A DNA stretch of 64,000 nucleotides from Oryzias latipes (GCF_002234675.1 NC_019866.2:6987307-7051306), one strand, 5' to 3'; counted from the stretch's first letter, positions 1 through 13,042 are shown. The notes: a model not told the origin generated them from the letters alone. Program-made: numbers and translations.

Positions 1-2734
1 CTTCATCTTTTAACACATCAAACTAGACGAACTTTAAACACAGATAAATTATTTTTGCTCAAATATCTGATCACTTTTAAAGACGATTCTTTCTGCAAGT
101 GTTGAGAAAATTCCCTGTCAAGTGAGGAATCCCATATGAATTTTACTGTTGTTGTGTTGTAATGGAAGCTTGGGCCTCACGGGTCAGAGGATGTTTACCG
201 CAGAGCTTCAGCATCACAGATCAGGACATCATGGGGATGGAGGGACACTAGACAAAACAATGTCCTATTTAAAGATGGGTCACTGCTAATAATAAACTGA
301 GAGGGCTAGAGGGGTGAAGTTGAAAACAATCGCTTATTATTTATGTGTAGAAGACATTTTTAAGATGTGTTAGTTAACTAAAATGCAGGTGATTACATGA
401 TAGTATCTGTTATTTAACTCAGACTTTCTATCATGTGACTGACCTAAAGCTCATATTGGTATCATTAGCGAGCATCCATCTATCACAGCAAGCTTTTATT
501 TTGACATCTGTAAGAGGCCCAGTAGACCCAGTTCAATAGCTTGTTCTGGTAATGTCTGATTGTGCACAGGACTTGTTAATATTCTGGTGTCGTTCAGTCT
601 TGAATGCATCGCCAAATGCTGTTCCCGTTCCATCATCACTGTCAGCCTGCTTCAGAAGCCCCTTTTTTAAATCAAAACAGACACTTGTGGTCGGACACAA
701 TGGGCGTCATTGTTTCCCTTTGAAAGGACAGCATGTGCTTTGCTAATGCCGCACTTGCAGCAGCAAACCTCCGGGACAACTTCTGCTTTCAGCCTTTGAT
801 TAAGGAGCGCTGTTCTGCATGGATGACTTCCTACAAGATGCCTGAAGGTTGTGGGAAAGGGCCAGCGAGCAAGTGTTGCCTCCATCTAGGGCCTGCCCCG
901 GCCTCGGTGAATAGACAGTTGAGATTCTGGGTGCAGCTCGGTCCAGCTGGGGTGTGGGTGGCCACTGGTGACGTGAACCTAGTTGAACAGATGTAACCTA
1001 GATGAACAGATTTTACCAGGTACAAGAAGAAACGGAGATATAGCCTCTTCTTCTTCTTAAAAAAAATATATAAACACGTTTCAAATGCATTTTCTTGTCT
1101 TATTTACAACCTGTATTTAACTGATAAAGATTACACTTTATGTTTCATTGATTCATGTAAAATTATGACATCACAAAAACCTTTTCTATTCAAACAGATC
1201 TTTGGAATTTATCCACAAACACCAAATGTTGAAACCTGTTGTCATCATACACACATTTCTGTTTGGACTTCTGTTATTCTCTCAGGCTTGCTCAGAAAAA
1301 AAAGATAACAAACTTTTTCACAACAACTCTTAAAATATGTCTGCTCAAATTGATGTGCGAACCACAATCATGACAGCAATGATAATTGTAAACAATATTG
1401 ATGGGAAATATTTGGAGTTATTTAATGAACCATAAAAACCCCTGACAGCTATTTAAAATACAGCCAATCAAGATAATTGCTTTAGTTGGATGTTGTGTTT
1501 GTTTGCCTGTTGCCAAGCATTTGCAAATTCCTGCATGGAGCATTACCATCAATGCAAGGGTTAATGTAAAACCTGTAAAAGGTCACCTAGTTGAAGAGGA
1601 AAAAAACATTGGTGCAAAAAAAATCCCCCAAAATTACTGATTTATAATTTCAGGAATAATCAAATTTCTTTCTCTATGTGTGCAACATTTTGTATTATTT
1701 CCCAGCTATTCAGTGCAGGGTTAAACTAACCTGTCACAGATGCTTCTCGTGGGAAATGAAAAGCCTCATAAGTAGCAGTGCAGTTTCCCACGGATACTAG
1801 AAGAGGTCTTTACATCAGGAAGCTTCCTTAAAACCTAGTCTATAGCATTTTTAGCAAGCTAAATGATAGAAACGTGTGTTTTTTGGTTGTATTTGAGCTT
1901 CAGAATAAATGAAAAATCAGTTAAAAGTTCTTCCAAATGCCCACTGTTACTGTTTTCCGTTATGTGAAAAGCAAGCCAAAGATCCTCATTATTTTTGTCT
2001 CTGCTAATCCATTTAATATGAGAGGATCAGCCCAGTTGGACCGGCGACAGGAGTTAAACCGTTGCTCTGAGAGAGCAGAGCTGCTCTTGTTCCCTGGCTA
2101 GAGCTGAACCAGGACTGGTGCCAGAGATTAATCCCAGTAGCGAACGGGACAGATTCCCCTCCACTGACCGCGGTGGACATTATCATGGGGGGTGTGGGTG
2201 CTCATGTGGGTCTGTGAAGTCGGTTATGATATGGGATTTCCTGACAGGTGGCATGTTCAGTGTTGGTTAAGTCTCCCTCTGCTCATCCTCTCAATCCTCT
2301 TGCTGTTGATTTTTTAACTAATTCCATGATATTAGCAGCTCTAAGCAGATAATGGAAATGCAAACCCCTCGTAAGCTGGGAAAATAGCCAGAGAACAGAT
2401 AAATTACAAAGCTTGACTTAACCACAAGGACAAGACATCAACACTTTGTACAAAAAATTAAGTAAAACATTCATTTTTATGTTGCACGTTTTGGGTTTGG
2501 TGCAGACTTTTCCTTGGAAAGAGCTAGAATCTTCCTGGAGAATTGGAGAAACAAGAACATACATCGAGTCTTCTTGGAGATCCAAGTGGAAAAACCCACT
2601 TGATGTTTTCTAAAACCCTCTTTCACACTTCTTGAAATAACACCATCAATTATTTTACCTGGGACATGGTAAAATATGGATAAAAAAAGCCTATTTTTCA
2701 AGACCTCAAATCAGCTGTAAACAGTCGCATCCCC
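1..2734. other. Intergenic, no gene seen
   Basis: I see no exon chain, RNA gene or complete mobile element here. The stretch is AT-rich, and the short open frames lack splice context and family motifs. The block around 2040-2200 is richer in GC and could be regulatory for the downstream lfng gene, but nothing in the sequence proves that. Confidence 0.5.
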
Positions 2735-3244
2735 TTTAGACCCTCTCATCTTTAGAGCTCTTTCAAAAGCATTTCTAGTGGTCTTTTAGCTATGACTATG
2801 CCACTGTTTTACCCCAAATCAAAAAATTTGTGTAAACCGGCTGAGAGCTCTCTGTTTACACTCTCTCTTGTTAGCTTACTGTAGCGCCCCCCCCAAGCTA
2901 ATATTATTGGTGCAAAAAAAAATGGTGAGCAATATTGGAGCAATCCAGCCATACAGTTCTGAGCCAGGTGCCGGCTCGGACGAGGAAAACCAAGGATCTC
3001 AGTCGTCTGCAAGTGGATGCATCCTAATGCAGCGGAGCTTCAGGCTCTACTTAACAGATATGACCTTTCTGAGACTGCATTTTTTGGTCTCCTCCTGATT
3101 CACACCAATTTGAATAAAGAAATACTCAGAAATACAATGCTGAGCCTAATTTTCTTTATGCAATTCCTCAATCATCGGAAAAGTGCCCTAAGAACATGTT
3201 AAAAAGATAAAATAGACACTTTTTATCTATGTGGCCCTTTAAAT
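2735..3244 (+). repeat. Dispersed TIR element with NIGAIQPYSFEP relic, copy A
   Basis: This is one of nine copies (plus a tail fragment) of a family found across the window. It begins near TTTAGACCCTCTCATCTTT and ends near GTGGCCCTTTAAA, which are imperfect inverted termini. Internally it has the shared block in which an ATG opens a frame reading MVSNIGAIQPYSSEPGAGSDE, followed by the shared tail containing AATAAAGAAATACTCAGAAAT. The frame is short and probably not a working gene. Family membership is clear by eye from the other copies; the transposon class is not established. Confidence 0.75.
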
Positions 3245-5329
3245 GACTACAATTCATCTCAAGAGATTAAATCTACTTTTATAGCTCATAAATCTACAAA
3301 ATTGTCAGTTTGAGCCATGACTTCATTCCAAGCTTTCAGACTTCTTAAAGGTGTTGCAAACATGGTAATAAAGGGTCTTTAGATACATATAGGAATACAT
3401 AGTTGATATAAAAAGAAACAAAATATCCCCCAAAAACATGAGGCTCAATAATGTGATGTGTTTTATGAGCCTTTAAAATTCGCCACATGAGGAGAGAATA
3501 CGGTGCTATTCCATGTGTGTTTCGACATTTTTTTTTTATAGGAGACTTGAAGTAATTTAAGAACCGTGCAGTCAACATATGCTTTTCATCGTCATGGCTC
3601 CTTGATTTGTTTTGCCTCTCCTGCTGCCGTATATCACCCATCTCCCTGTGGAGAACTCGGCAAGGCCCGACTGAACTTTGCCGCTTTGCAAAAACACCAG
3701 TTGACTCATAAAAACAGCAATTTGAAATGTTGAACAATTAGAGGTTGAAAGAGGGGTAATTAGTTGCTAATAGACTTCGGGACGCGGAGCTAATATCCTA
3801 TACACTGCTAAACAGTAACAGATGCAGAGGACTGTGGAGACAGCGGAGCATCTGGAGAGAGTAAATGTGGGGCTTTTAAGCAACACAAGTGACAGAGCTC
3901 TGGGGAATCCAAGCATCTAAGAGCAACACACATCCTGAGGGAAAATGTAGCTGCTGGAAACCACACATCCCTAAGTAATAAGACGTTTGGCAGAATGATA
4001 CGGCAGAAGAAATCCTTAGATCCTGTTCCTTTCTGGAGTTGACTCTCTAAAAGTTAAAACACTTTGATGACGAATAATGACTTCTCTGGTTCTGGTTCTT
4101 CTCTGGTCCCTTTTCCTCAGTATTAGTGCCTGCTCACCCCAACTGCACCGATAAAAAGGCAGAACTGTGCCCAGTCGCCCTCTTCATTCTAATTTGGGTC
4201 GTTTTATCAATTATATTTCTGTCCAGATAAGACTGGGCTGGACTCCCGAGCCGTTGATGATTTGCCGTTCCCAGACCGACTGGAGCTGCCACAAAGGCGG
4301 AGTGCTGGGAATCATTAGGCTGACGGAGTGGAAGTAGGGCAGGAGCAGGGGGTGATGAGCAGGTCTGCAGGACTGCTATGCAAATCGTTTGTCTCCGCCT
4401 GGTTGTGAGCAGGGAGTAAAAGGGCGAGCAAGCATGATAGAACATCAGCAACCAGCTGAGAGTTTCCTGTTTTTATTGGATCTGATGTGATGTGAACACA
4501 AGTTTTTTAATCCAAGACGTTGCTTTTAAAATGATTAAAATACTCAAGTTCTTTCATTCTGACTACAATAACAAATTGTTTTTAATCAATCACTCAGTAA
4601 TTTGCTTGGTAATTTTTGCGTAAAATTGGCTATGTTTTAATACTTTTGTGCAAATTCAATAATGTTGCCTATTTTTCTGACGCTTCTTTCATCACACAAG
4701 TACTGGATCTCATTCCTTGTTTCTTTGTGTTTCCCTGAAGGAGCCCCTTTCAGACCAAAGCGAGTCCTCTACATGCTGATCAGAGCCGGGTTGTCTGAGG
4801 AGCGGCGACTTCCTTCTGATGTTGCTCAAAGAGGAAACCCAATCAGAGCTCTGAGGAGGACACCCGGTCCCCCGACTCTCACCTCTGGTGTGATCTGTAA
4901 TCCCATCAGAGATACTGTGTCCATGGTGGGAAAATAAACAGCCGTGAAAACTGATCCTGAGCCTCAGCTTACATCGCTAGTCCTCAGAGGATGTTCTCCT
5001 TCTCTGTATGTAGTGCAATCTTCTTCTTCACTGTTGATAGTTCTGTTTTAAAGCAAAACATCAATAAGTCATCTTTTAGAAACAGCCAGTATGAAACATG
5101 GTGCTTTAACAGCCCTTAGCGGTCTGCGCATTCACCAGTGTGTGGGCCAATCACATCGACGTAGGACGCAAGAGTGATGCTTACCCTTTATTAGTATAGT
5201 TTTTATTAAAGATTTAACGTAAAGATTTCAAAAAAGCTTTTTAGCTTTGACATTTTTGGTTTAAAACATAATAAGAGCTTTGACACATAATCATGATACC
5301 CCTTTTGGAATAAATCTTTGGAACTTTGT
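3245..5329. other. Intergenic, no gene seen
   Basis: No supported coding exon is visible. A moderately GC-rich patch at about 4180-4450 carries a long open frame on the minus strand, but it has no recognisable motif. It may be noncoding sequence upstream of lfng. Confidence 0.45.
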
Positions 5330-5919
5330 AAATGGATTTTTTTATGTTTGAAGAAAAAAAGAAAAAAACAATTTCCATGATGGAGGACACCTGAAGAAAA
5401 TTGGGCTCAAATCTGCATTTCTGAGTATTTCTTTATTCATGTCATTATGAGTCAGGAACAGAAAAAAAACACAGTTTATAAAAGAGCTTACTTGTGACAT
5501 GGCAGGCCACAAGCTCCCTGCTCTGCTCCGCTTGTAGATGACTAGATCCATGGACATCTTTGTTTTCTTCGTCTGAGGTGGACTGTACAGCGGGCTAGAT
5601 CCACTATCGCTCAACATTTTTGTTGCACCGGTAATTTTAGGTTGAGGGTGAGAGGGGCTGTAAGCTAGCTGGAGATCGCGTCAACTGAGAGCTCTCAGCA
5701 ACAGGGAGGGAAGGGGGGGTGGCGGAGTTGCCCCGCATCAACAGTCCTGCTCATAAGCTGGGGGGGGATTTCTGATAACATACTGTCGCTCTGCAGAAAC
5801 TATGTCTGAGAAAACTACCGTAATTTAACATTTTCGCCAAAAGCAACATAGTCATAATTAAAAGACAGCTGGGAATGCTTTTACAATAGATCAAAAGATG
5901 ATCGGAGAGGAGCTTTAAA
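5330..5919 (-). repeat. Dispersed TIR element, copy B (reverse)
   Basis: This is a reverse-oriented copy of the family seen at 2735. On the plus strand it ends with GATGATCGGAGAGGAGCTTTAAAC, the reverse complement of the family's left terminus. Inside are the shared blocks GGCCACAAGCTCCCTGCTC and TTTTTGTTGCACCGGTAATTTTAGG. The coding relic is badly damaged; its SNIGAIQPYSFEP region has become SDSGSSPLYSPP. Confidence 0.7.
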
Positions 5920-8333
5920 CATATTTTTTCAGTTTAAAAAATGTCAACATTTGCTTGATTCTGGTTTATAGTGTAATTATTGTGTTAAATAATAATGAAA
6001 CGTGTAAAAACAAAAGCAAAACACTGTGGTTTGAAAATAAAGCATCATTGCAAGAGCAAATTGTAAAATAGTAAGAAATACTCATAAAAGCCCCAGTTAG
6101 GGGGTTAATTATGAGTACCGGTAACAGATTTTGGCTAGATCTCTCTTTATGCTTGTGCTTTATGCACATTTATAAGAGGTCATATTTTTATGTTCACAAA
6201 TGTTGGTCTAGATATTATAAAAAAATTCCTGCATATTCAGCATATTTCACTTGCATAAAAGGCTGTTTTATTGTTTAATGAATATCTTTAACAGCAAAGC
6301 AAAACTTCTGTTTTTGTAAAGGAACTTAAACATTTTTTTTCTCTTTTGAACAGAGTCACTCTGTGCTCTGAAACATTCAAAAAATGTGATTTTTATCACT
6401 AAAACTTGAAAGAAAAAGATGATTTCTTCTCTTGTCAAAGGTGAAAAGGAGTGGAGACTGAAACAGATGCAGGACAGATCACAAAGGCTGCATGAAAATC
6501 TTATAAAGGATTCCTGAACAAAGAAAATCTTCAAACGCACAGACATCCAGGAAAACCATACGAAGGAATGTTAAACACTCTGAAATGCAAGTTAAATGGA
6601 AACAACATGAAACGGAAAAAAAGATGTGGCTTTGGGGTAATGTTTTCCATGTTTTTCCTACAGCGAGGATGGAGCCCATGCAGGTTTGTGCTCCAGGAGA
6701 AACTGAAAAGAAAAAAATCAAAAAAAGATGATCTTCTTAAGAAGAATGTTGGACAGTCCGTGAGCAGTAAAGTTTGCAAATTGGATGTGTGCACCATGAG
6801 CAGTGACCTTCACACATTTAGGAACAGCGGTCCTCTATTTTTATAGATCTACCATCACGCTGAGACATCAGAGAGAACATCAGGAGCTTTGTGGTGTTTA
6901 TTTGTGGGTTTCATGGGCACTTGAGTGAGGATGTGGGTTTATCTGAGGAGACTGGCTGTAATCTCTGTGGTCGTCAGGGTTAGTGTTACAGATGGAGGGG
7001 GAGCAGAGTTCTGAGCAAACTCTTAAAGTTAAAAAAGAAAGTGTGTCAGTAAAAGAAAGGAAAAAATATGATATAAACTGTGAACTGAGGAGGGAGGGAG
7101 CAGTTTCCATTCTTTCAGTTGCCATCTAAACAACTGGCGTTTTATAGGCCGTTTCAAAGGATCGGGAACAGTTTCCAAGATTGAACAAAACCCCTTTAAG
7201 ACTTGCAGAGAATGGCTGAACCCTCTTGGCCTGGTTTCTTGTCTTCACTGTTAAAAGATGAACAAAAGGTCTTGACAAGAGCAAAAGCAGCCAAGAAGGA
7301 AGTTGTTTCTTGCAGGAATAAAACACCTCTCATGCAAAACAATCATACGTGAGGAGATAGATTTTTGGCGAAGATGCAGGGAAACGGTTGGGTCTTTAGC
7401 AGGGTCATCAATGGTTCTGGAAAAGTGCAGGAGTGATATTCTGAGCCTTTGGTTGCAGAGAAGTTGGGAGCTCCAGCAGCTGCACCGTGTCTGGTCCCAG
7501 CACCACATGGCACTCAGTGTTGAGAGCCAGAATTTGAACAAGCCGTCATGAATGGCCAACTGCAGAGTGAGTCCTTACATGAACCCAAGCAGAACAATGG
7601 GGTATGTTGGGCTGAGCAGCCGACCCAGACTTGCCTGAGTGCATGTGATCTGCCTCAGCCATGAGGAGTGGCTGGGAGAAGTCATGATGGATGCTGCTGC
7701 TGCCACAAAGTCCTGACCTGATGCCTTTATTATCTGTAGGTAACTGGCTCAAGAATTCCATGAGAAACTAATTTATCTAGTCATTTTGAACAACCGGCTT
7801 TTTGTTTTGTCATCAAAAGAAAACAAGCTTTTTGGTTTAAAACTTAACAAAAGGTATATTTTAAGTGTTGACACAATAATAGATCAGCTGAGTTTGACTT
7901 TTTGAGGGTCACTTGTGCTAAAGAAGAAGAAACTACTATTTCGGTTATTCATATTTAGAAACTCTAAGCTAGTCTTTTGTCCATCATCACCCAAAAAGGA
8001 ATGAATTGTTTTTATTATTTTTTTAATTTTAGGAAATAGAAATGTCATGAAGACTTCTAAAACAATATATGACTCATATCAAGTAGACATTATGAAGATT
8101 TTAGCTCCTTTTTTAGTTATTTTTTTAATAATTATTGGATAATAGGGAAATTGGGGACACATTAAAAATATTTTAAAACGACATGTATACTTTAAAATTA
8201 TATTTCGTGTACTGTTTTTTATTGTAAATATAAAAAAAACACTTCTACCTCTCGGAACAAACCCCGCCTCTTGCTCAATCAGAGGCATGTAGGAGTGACG
8301 CCCCTCCCAAAGGGCGTGGCTATCGTGAAAGCT
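5920..8333. other. Upstream flank of lfng, no gene seen
   Basis: No exon chain is visible. The region 7250-7760 is less AT-rich and has overlapping open frames on both strands, which suggests an old unrecognised repeat or retrogene rather than a gene. The last 100 bases before the TATA box contain a GC-rich, CACCC-like stretch (CGCCCCTCCCAAAGGGCGTGG at about 8299) consistent with a proximal promoter. Confidence 0.45.
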
Positions 8334-8341
8334 TATAAATA
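8334..8341 (+). promoter_or_regulatory. lfng: TATA box of lfng
   Basis: TATAAATA lies about 160 bases upstream of the lfng start codon and is preceded by a GC-rich stretch. A start site about 25-32 bases downstream (8360-8370) would give a 5' leader of roughly 130 bases. The motif and position are seen; its use is inferred. Confidence 0.6.
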
Positions 8342-8494
8342 TCTCTGCTTCTCCTCTGTAGGAGTATTTGTCATAGTACCTGGAGGACCTTATCTTTCTC
8401 CTCCAGTTCTGTTTCGGGACAGGACACCGTATGGACTTTGTAGTGGGAGTTTGTGGCGCCGCTTCACTCTTAGAATAGACTCGAAGCCCCAAAC

Positions 8495-11400
8495 ATGCTG
8501 AAGAATAACGGCAAGAAGGCGGCTGTGTCCGCAGCCTGCACGCTGGGGCTCTGCCTGCTGCTGCTCGCGCTCGTCCTGCAGCATGAGCATCCGCGCGCTC
8601 AGGTGCCCGAGCAGGTGAGCCAGGAGGACGTCACCGGCGCGCGCTCCGAGGAGCAGGCGCGGGCCGGGAGCGAGAAGAAAGGCTTCTCGGCGTATTTCAG
8701 CACACTGACCCGAGCCAGGAGGGAGGTGGCGAAGCCGGCGGGTTCCTCCAGCGCACCGCCGGCATCAGGGGACCCCCCTCCTGCTGAGGACATCAGCGTG
8801 GATGACGTCTTCATCGCGGTGAAGACTACCAAGAAGTTCCACCAGTCCAGGTTGAAGCTGCTCCTGGACACGTGGATCTCTAGGAACGCACAGCAGGTAT
8901 TTGTTTTTAAAGATTTAATTGTCTTTTTTTTGGTTTTGGAAAGTTGATGGAGATCCTCCATCATCTTTCAAGCATTATTGTTTGGATTGTCATCAGATGA
9001 AATGGCGAAGCAACCCCTCTGGAAGCCTCTTTAGCGCCTCCAATCCCCCTTTTCATCCTCCTGCCTATTATCCTTCCTCCTTTTGGGTGCACCAACTCCA
9101 GAGCTGTCCCCTTTCCAGCTCTAACAAAGCATCTTCTGAAGGGGGGAAAGAAAAGTTCCTCTGCTCCCCTCTCTCTCCATGGGAACAGTGCATGGGGGGC
9201 TGAGTTTGGGTCAGGCTTGCTGGGACAAAAGAGGGGTGCATCTGCAGGCAGGCTTCTGCTCTGAAGCCACACGCTGTTGGAAACAAAGCAGGAGAAGGGG
9301 AAAAAGCAGCCAGTGAATTCAAATGTACTTGCTGTGTCACACACAGATTTCCTCTCAGGGGTTTTGGGTTTCCTCTCATGGGATACTTTTCAGTCAGGAG
9401 TTGTGAGAAAAAGAGCTGGAAACCCTGGTGTGTTGCAGAAATGTGCCCTCCCAGCTCAGAAGAGAGGCCAAACCGTGCCTCCAAGGTGCCAGTTCCAACG
9501 TGCTAATTGGCTGGCAGTGACTGGACTGGAGTGGAGGATGCTAGTTAACCCATCATACAGAGGTAACAGCAGGGCTGATAGGCAGACAGCTGGCTGCGAG
9601 GACAAAGAGGGCAGCCGGAGCGCCACAATGCAACAGGGAGTTCTGGAGGAAGGGTGCCAGGTGGTCAGCGCAGAAGGAACAAAGGAGGGCTTTAATGCCA
9701 GCCATATGATGCTTTGTGCTCCCACCGCTTACATATGGCCGTCCTCTGCACACTGGTCTGATTCTCACGCTCAGCTGATGAACATCTGTGGATCATTTTT
9801 GCTGCTGTTTGGGGAAAAAAAAGAAAAGTTAACTCCTTTAAAGGGACACACTTTGCCAAAATGCTTTTTTTTCCTTCAAGTGTTTTCTTTTCTTTTTTTT
9901 TATTCAAATAGATTTTTTTCCCAGTTTGATCCAAATCTGTTTGCTGCTTTTGATAAATAAAAACAAACACTATAAACATGAATCCACAAAAAACTTTGAC
10001 TTTATGGGATTAAATGTGATTTTTTTTAAAAAAAATTATTGTTCTTTTTTCAAGTGTCGTACCATGCAATCCTCTAAGAGTGTAATAACTAGTCTGCCCT
10101 CAGACAATAAGCCTGTAAAAGGAAGAAGAAAAAAAGATGGCGGTAAAGAAACAGTGGTCAGATTTGGCACAGAGGAGAGGTTTTCGTTCACCAAACTGCA
10201 CCCTTAGCTGCAGTGATGCTCTATAAAATCCACAAAGGTGCTCTTATTTTTTGGGAGTCTTTGAAACAGGAGGGTGGGGAAAGACTTAGGGTGGCGGTGC
10301 TTGATGGAAAGAAGGGAGGCTGGTGCCCTTCCTTCCTGTGGAGCCGGAGACAGCCAGCCAGGCACCACGTTCAGCTCAGACAGGGCCGTGCCAGACCTTC
10401 CTGTTGCCGGGAGGCTAAGCCCCCCGCCCTTTTGTGCTCTCGCTTTCCTCTTTTCTTCAACCTCACGCCCTCTTTTCTTATATTTCAGCGTTTGATAGTT
10501 TTTTTTTTTTTTTTTTTTTGGGGGGGGGTGTTCTACTTTAATATTCGATTAAGGTTCTTTGAAGTTTCAGTCGGACGACAGAAACTTTCCTCCAGGCTGC
10601 TCTATGGTTAACTCCAGCAGCTGTATGCAAATTCCTGCAAACATGCTCAGAATTTACCCAGTGGAGGCTTTACCCAGCATGAAAACTCACTGCATTGTTC
10701 TATTCAAGAACCCCCTGGCTGTGCATGTGGCTCAGAGGCAAGGGGTGGGAGGGGGGGGTGGGGGGGATAAGAAGGGGGTGGTGGCCACACACGGCTTTGG
10801 ATTCACTAATCAGCAGTGAGATCCTTCCTCCTTTTCTTTTTTTTCCTTCTTCTTTTCTCCCTGAGCCCTGGCAGCTCGGGCAGCTGCCTCTGTGATTAGA
10901 CGTCTGTTGAGCAAGCTTTAAGGCAAATGGTGCCAGGCTCTGATCAGTGGTGAAACCTCCACCCTCCTTTGAGCGAAAACAGCCCCATGTCCTCAGCGTG
11001 CAGAAACCTCTGTTCCCAAGTTGCCTCTCCGCAGAAAAGCTAGATCTGGATCTCAAATGAAGCGGCATGTCTGCGTGTAGAGACACGTGGAGCAGATAAG
11101 GTGGCGTGATGTTAGGCAGGTGCTGCCTCACCTGAAGTAAACAGACGGTTATAAAGCCGGCGGTCTTTTCATCAGCACCATTCAGCCGCCTGCACCTGCT
11201 CGCCGCGTGCAACCATAAAGTGAGGTGTAGCCTCTCCCTGCGCCTGTAAGTGCGTTTCTGCCCACCTCCCCTTTGTCGTTTGCCCCCTTTTATGACTAAT
11301 TTCTACATTCATTAAGCGTCTGCAGTCTCTGACTTTAACTGCTTGGACTTTACGAGTCTATCAGTCAGAGGACAAAGAGCGCAGAGAGGCCGGCTCATCC

Positions 11401-13042
11401 CGACTGTAACATTTTCTGCCAGAGTTTGAAAATGTGAGCATGTTGAGGCTGCAGGGCAGAGGGCCTCGGCCGGGGGACGTGTTGCATGAATGGAGTGTGT
11501 GTGGGAGGCGGACAGTCTGCCTCCGCTTTTGTTGTTTGTCTGGGATGCTTTGGGGTGGCTGCATGGTTGCCACGGAGAGAGTAAAACGCAGGACAAAAGG
11601 CTTTTATTAGAGCAGGGGGCTGTTTAACTCTGTGTGTTTTCAACTGCATAAAAGACGCGTTGAGTGATGCTAATCACAGCAGCTGGATGCGAGTGTCGGG
11701 TTTGAATGAGCATCCCCTATACACGATCAAAACCACTTACTTTTGATTTCCTCTTCTTTTTTTCCGCAGACGTACGTTTTCACCGATGGAGAGGATGAGG
11801 AGCTGAAGAAGAAAATTGGTGAGTTTTACAACCACCGGGAACAGGGATGTTTGTTCAGAGGGGGTTAGTCATGGAAAAACCGCGTGTTGATGCTCCATTA
11901 ATGAGACATGAACATTTTTTTCCTTTTATTTGTTGTTTTAGGGGGTCATGCAGTCAACACCAACTGCTCCGCAGCTCACAGCCGGCAGGCCCTGTCCTGC
12001 AAGATGGCGGTTGAATACGACAAATTCATCGAATCAGGAAAAAAGTATGTATCATTTCACAACTACACATCGACATTTTTGTGGTGTGAAAATCTCTAAG
12101 TGGTTTTTTTTCTGTTTCATAGGTGGTTCTGCCATGTAGACGATGACAACTATGTGAACGTTCGGGCTCTGGTGAAGCATCTGTCTCAGTACCAGCACAC
12201 CCAGGACATGTACATCGGTAAACCCAGTCTGGACCGGCCCATAGAGGCCACAGAGAGGCTGGGGGACAATAAAATGGTACACTGTCGGATCATATCTGCA
12301 TAAATGCGACACTTTATTGTGAAAATTATTTAAAACTTAAGTTGATGGCCTTTTTTTTTTGTAGAAACCGGTCAACTTCTGGTTTGCAACGGGAGGGGCA
12401 GGTTTCTGTGTGAGCCGAGGTCTGGCACTGAAGATGAGTCCGTGGGCCAGGTAGGGTTATTTACAGAGTAATATCCCAAAAGGTTCTGTGTGCTTTTCAA
12501 AATAAAAGCCATCTTCTTAAAGCTTCACTTTGGTCACGGTGCTGGTGTTTGTCTTTTTTCCAGTGGAGGTCACTTTATGAACACGGCGGAGAAGATCCGA
12601 CTTCCCGATGACTGCACCATCGGCTACATTGTCGAGTCAGTCCTCGGCGTCCGTCTGACCCGCAGCAACCTGTTCCACTCCCACCTGGAAAACCTCCAGC
12701 AAGTGACTAGATCAGAGATTCCCAAACAGGTAATAACCTCAGCCAGCATCCACTTCCAAACAGGAAGCAAGAGTGATCCTCATTTTTTTAATTCTACTCG
12801 CCTTTCTTCCAGATTACCCTCAGTTATGGGATGTTTGAAAACAAAAGTAACATCATCAGTTTGAAAGGGGCTTTTTCTGTGGAGGACGATCCATCGAGGT
12901 CAGAGATTCTCCTGGTTTCTACAAGCTGATAATACAGTTTTTCACGTACCTGACCTTTGTGTTTGTGTCTTCCAGGTTCAAGTCTGTGCACTGTCTCCTG
13001 TACCCAGACACTCCTTGGTGTCCCCCCCAGGTTGCCTTCTAG
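8495..13042 (+). CDS. lfng: Lunatic fringe, O-fucosylpeptide 3-beta-N-acetylglucosaminyltransferase
   Basis: Coding exons are 8495-8896, 11770-11818, 11942-12044, 12123-12276, 12365-12450, 12564-12729, 12813-12898 and 12976-13042. All introns are GT..AG, phases agree, and the product is 370 aa (mammalian LFNG is about 380). Family role: adds GlcNAc to O-fucose on Notch EGF repeats in the Golgi, tuning Delta versus Serrate/Jagged signalling. The N-terminus has a short cytosolic tail and a signal-anchor helix at residues about 9-29. A dibasic convertase site RARR lies at 73-76, matching the known pro-region processing of lunatic fringe. The metal-binding DDD motif is at 191-193 in HVDDDNYVN. 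Later family blocks include [20 protein letters not shown] and [10 protein letters not shown]. The C-terminus [12 protein letters not shown] corresponds to the family's WCP ending. The start is the first ATG after the TATA box and gives the usual basic N-terminus. Exon 1 is very GC-rich compared with the rest. Lunatic is preferred over manic or radical fringe because of the synteny and the RARR site. Confidence 0.97.
10499..10529 (+). repeat. Poly(T)-poly(G) tract in lfng intron 1
   Basis: About twenty T residues are followed directly by about nine G residues, preceded by a long pyrimidine-rich stretch. It is low-complexity DNA inside lfng intron 1. The exact length is prone to sequencing slippage. 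Confidence 0.7.
10741..10783 (+). other. Potential G-quadruplex in lfng intron 1
   Basis: Four or more G runs are separated by single bases: GGGG T GGG A GGGGGGGG T GGGGGGG, then a further GGGGG about ten bases on. This fits the strict four-tract rule with one-base loops. It lies on the coding strand of lfng about 1 kb upstream of exon 2, so it could also form in the nascent transcript. Formation is inferred from sequence only. Confidence 0.6.

Noticed and set aside
4134-4451. 105-codon minus-strand frame in the upstream intergenic region
   Set aside because: No motif or exon structure; composition alone accounts for it.
7303-7761. Overlapping open frames on both strands upstream of lfng
   Set aside because: No family motif, no splice context, and both strands are equally open; more likely an old repeat.
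9277-9960. 227-codon frame inside lfng intron 1
   Set aside because: It has no recognisable domain, becomes low-complexity (F/K-rich) at its end, and lies between well-supported exons of lfng.
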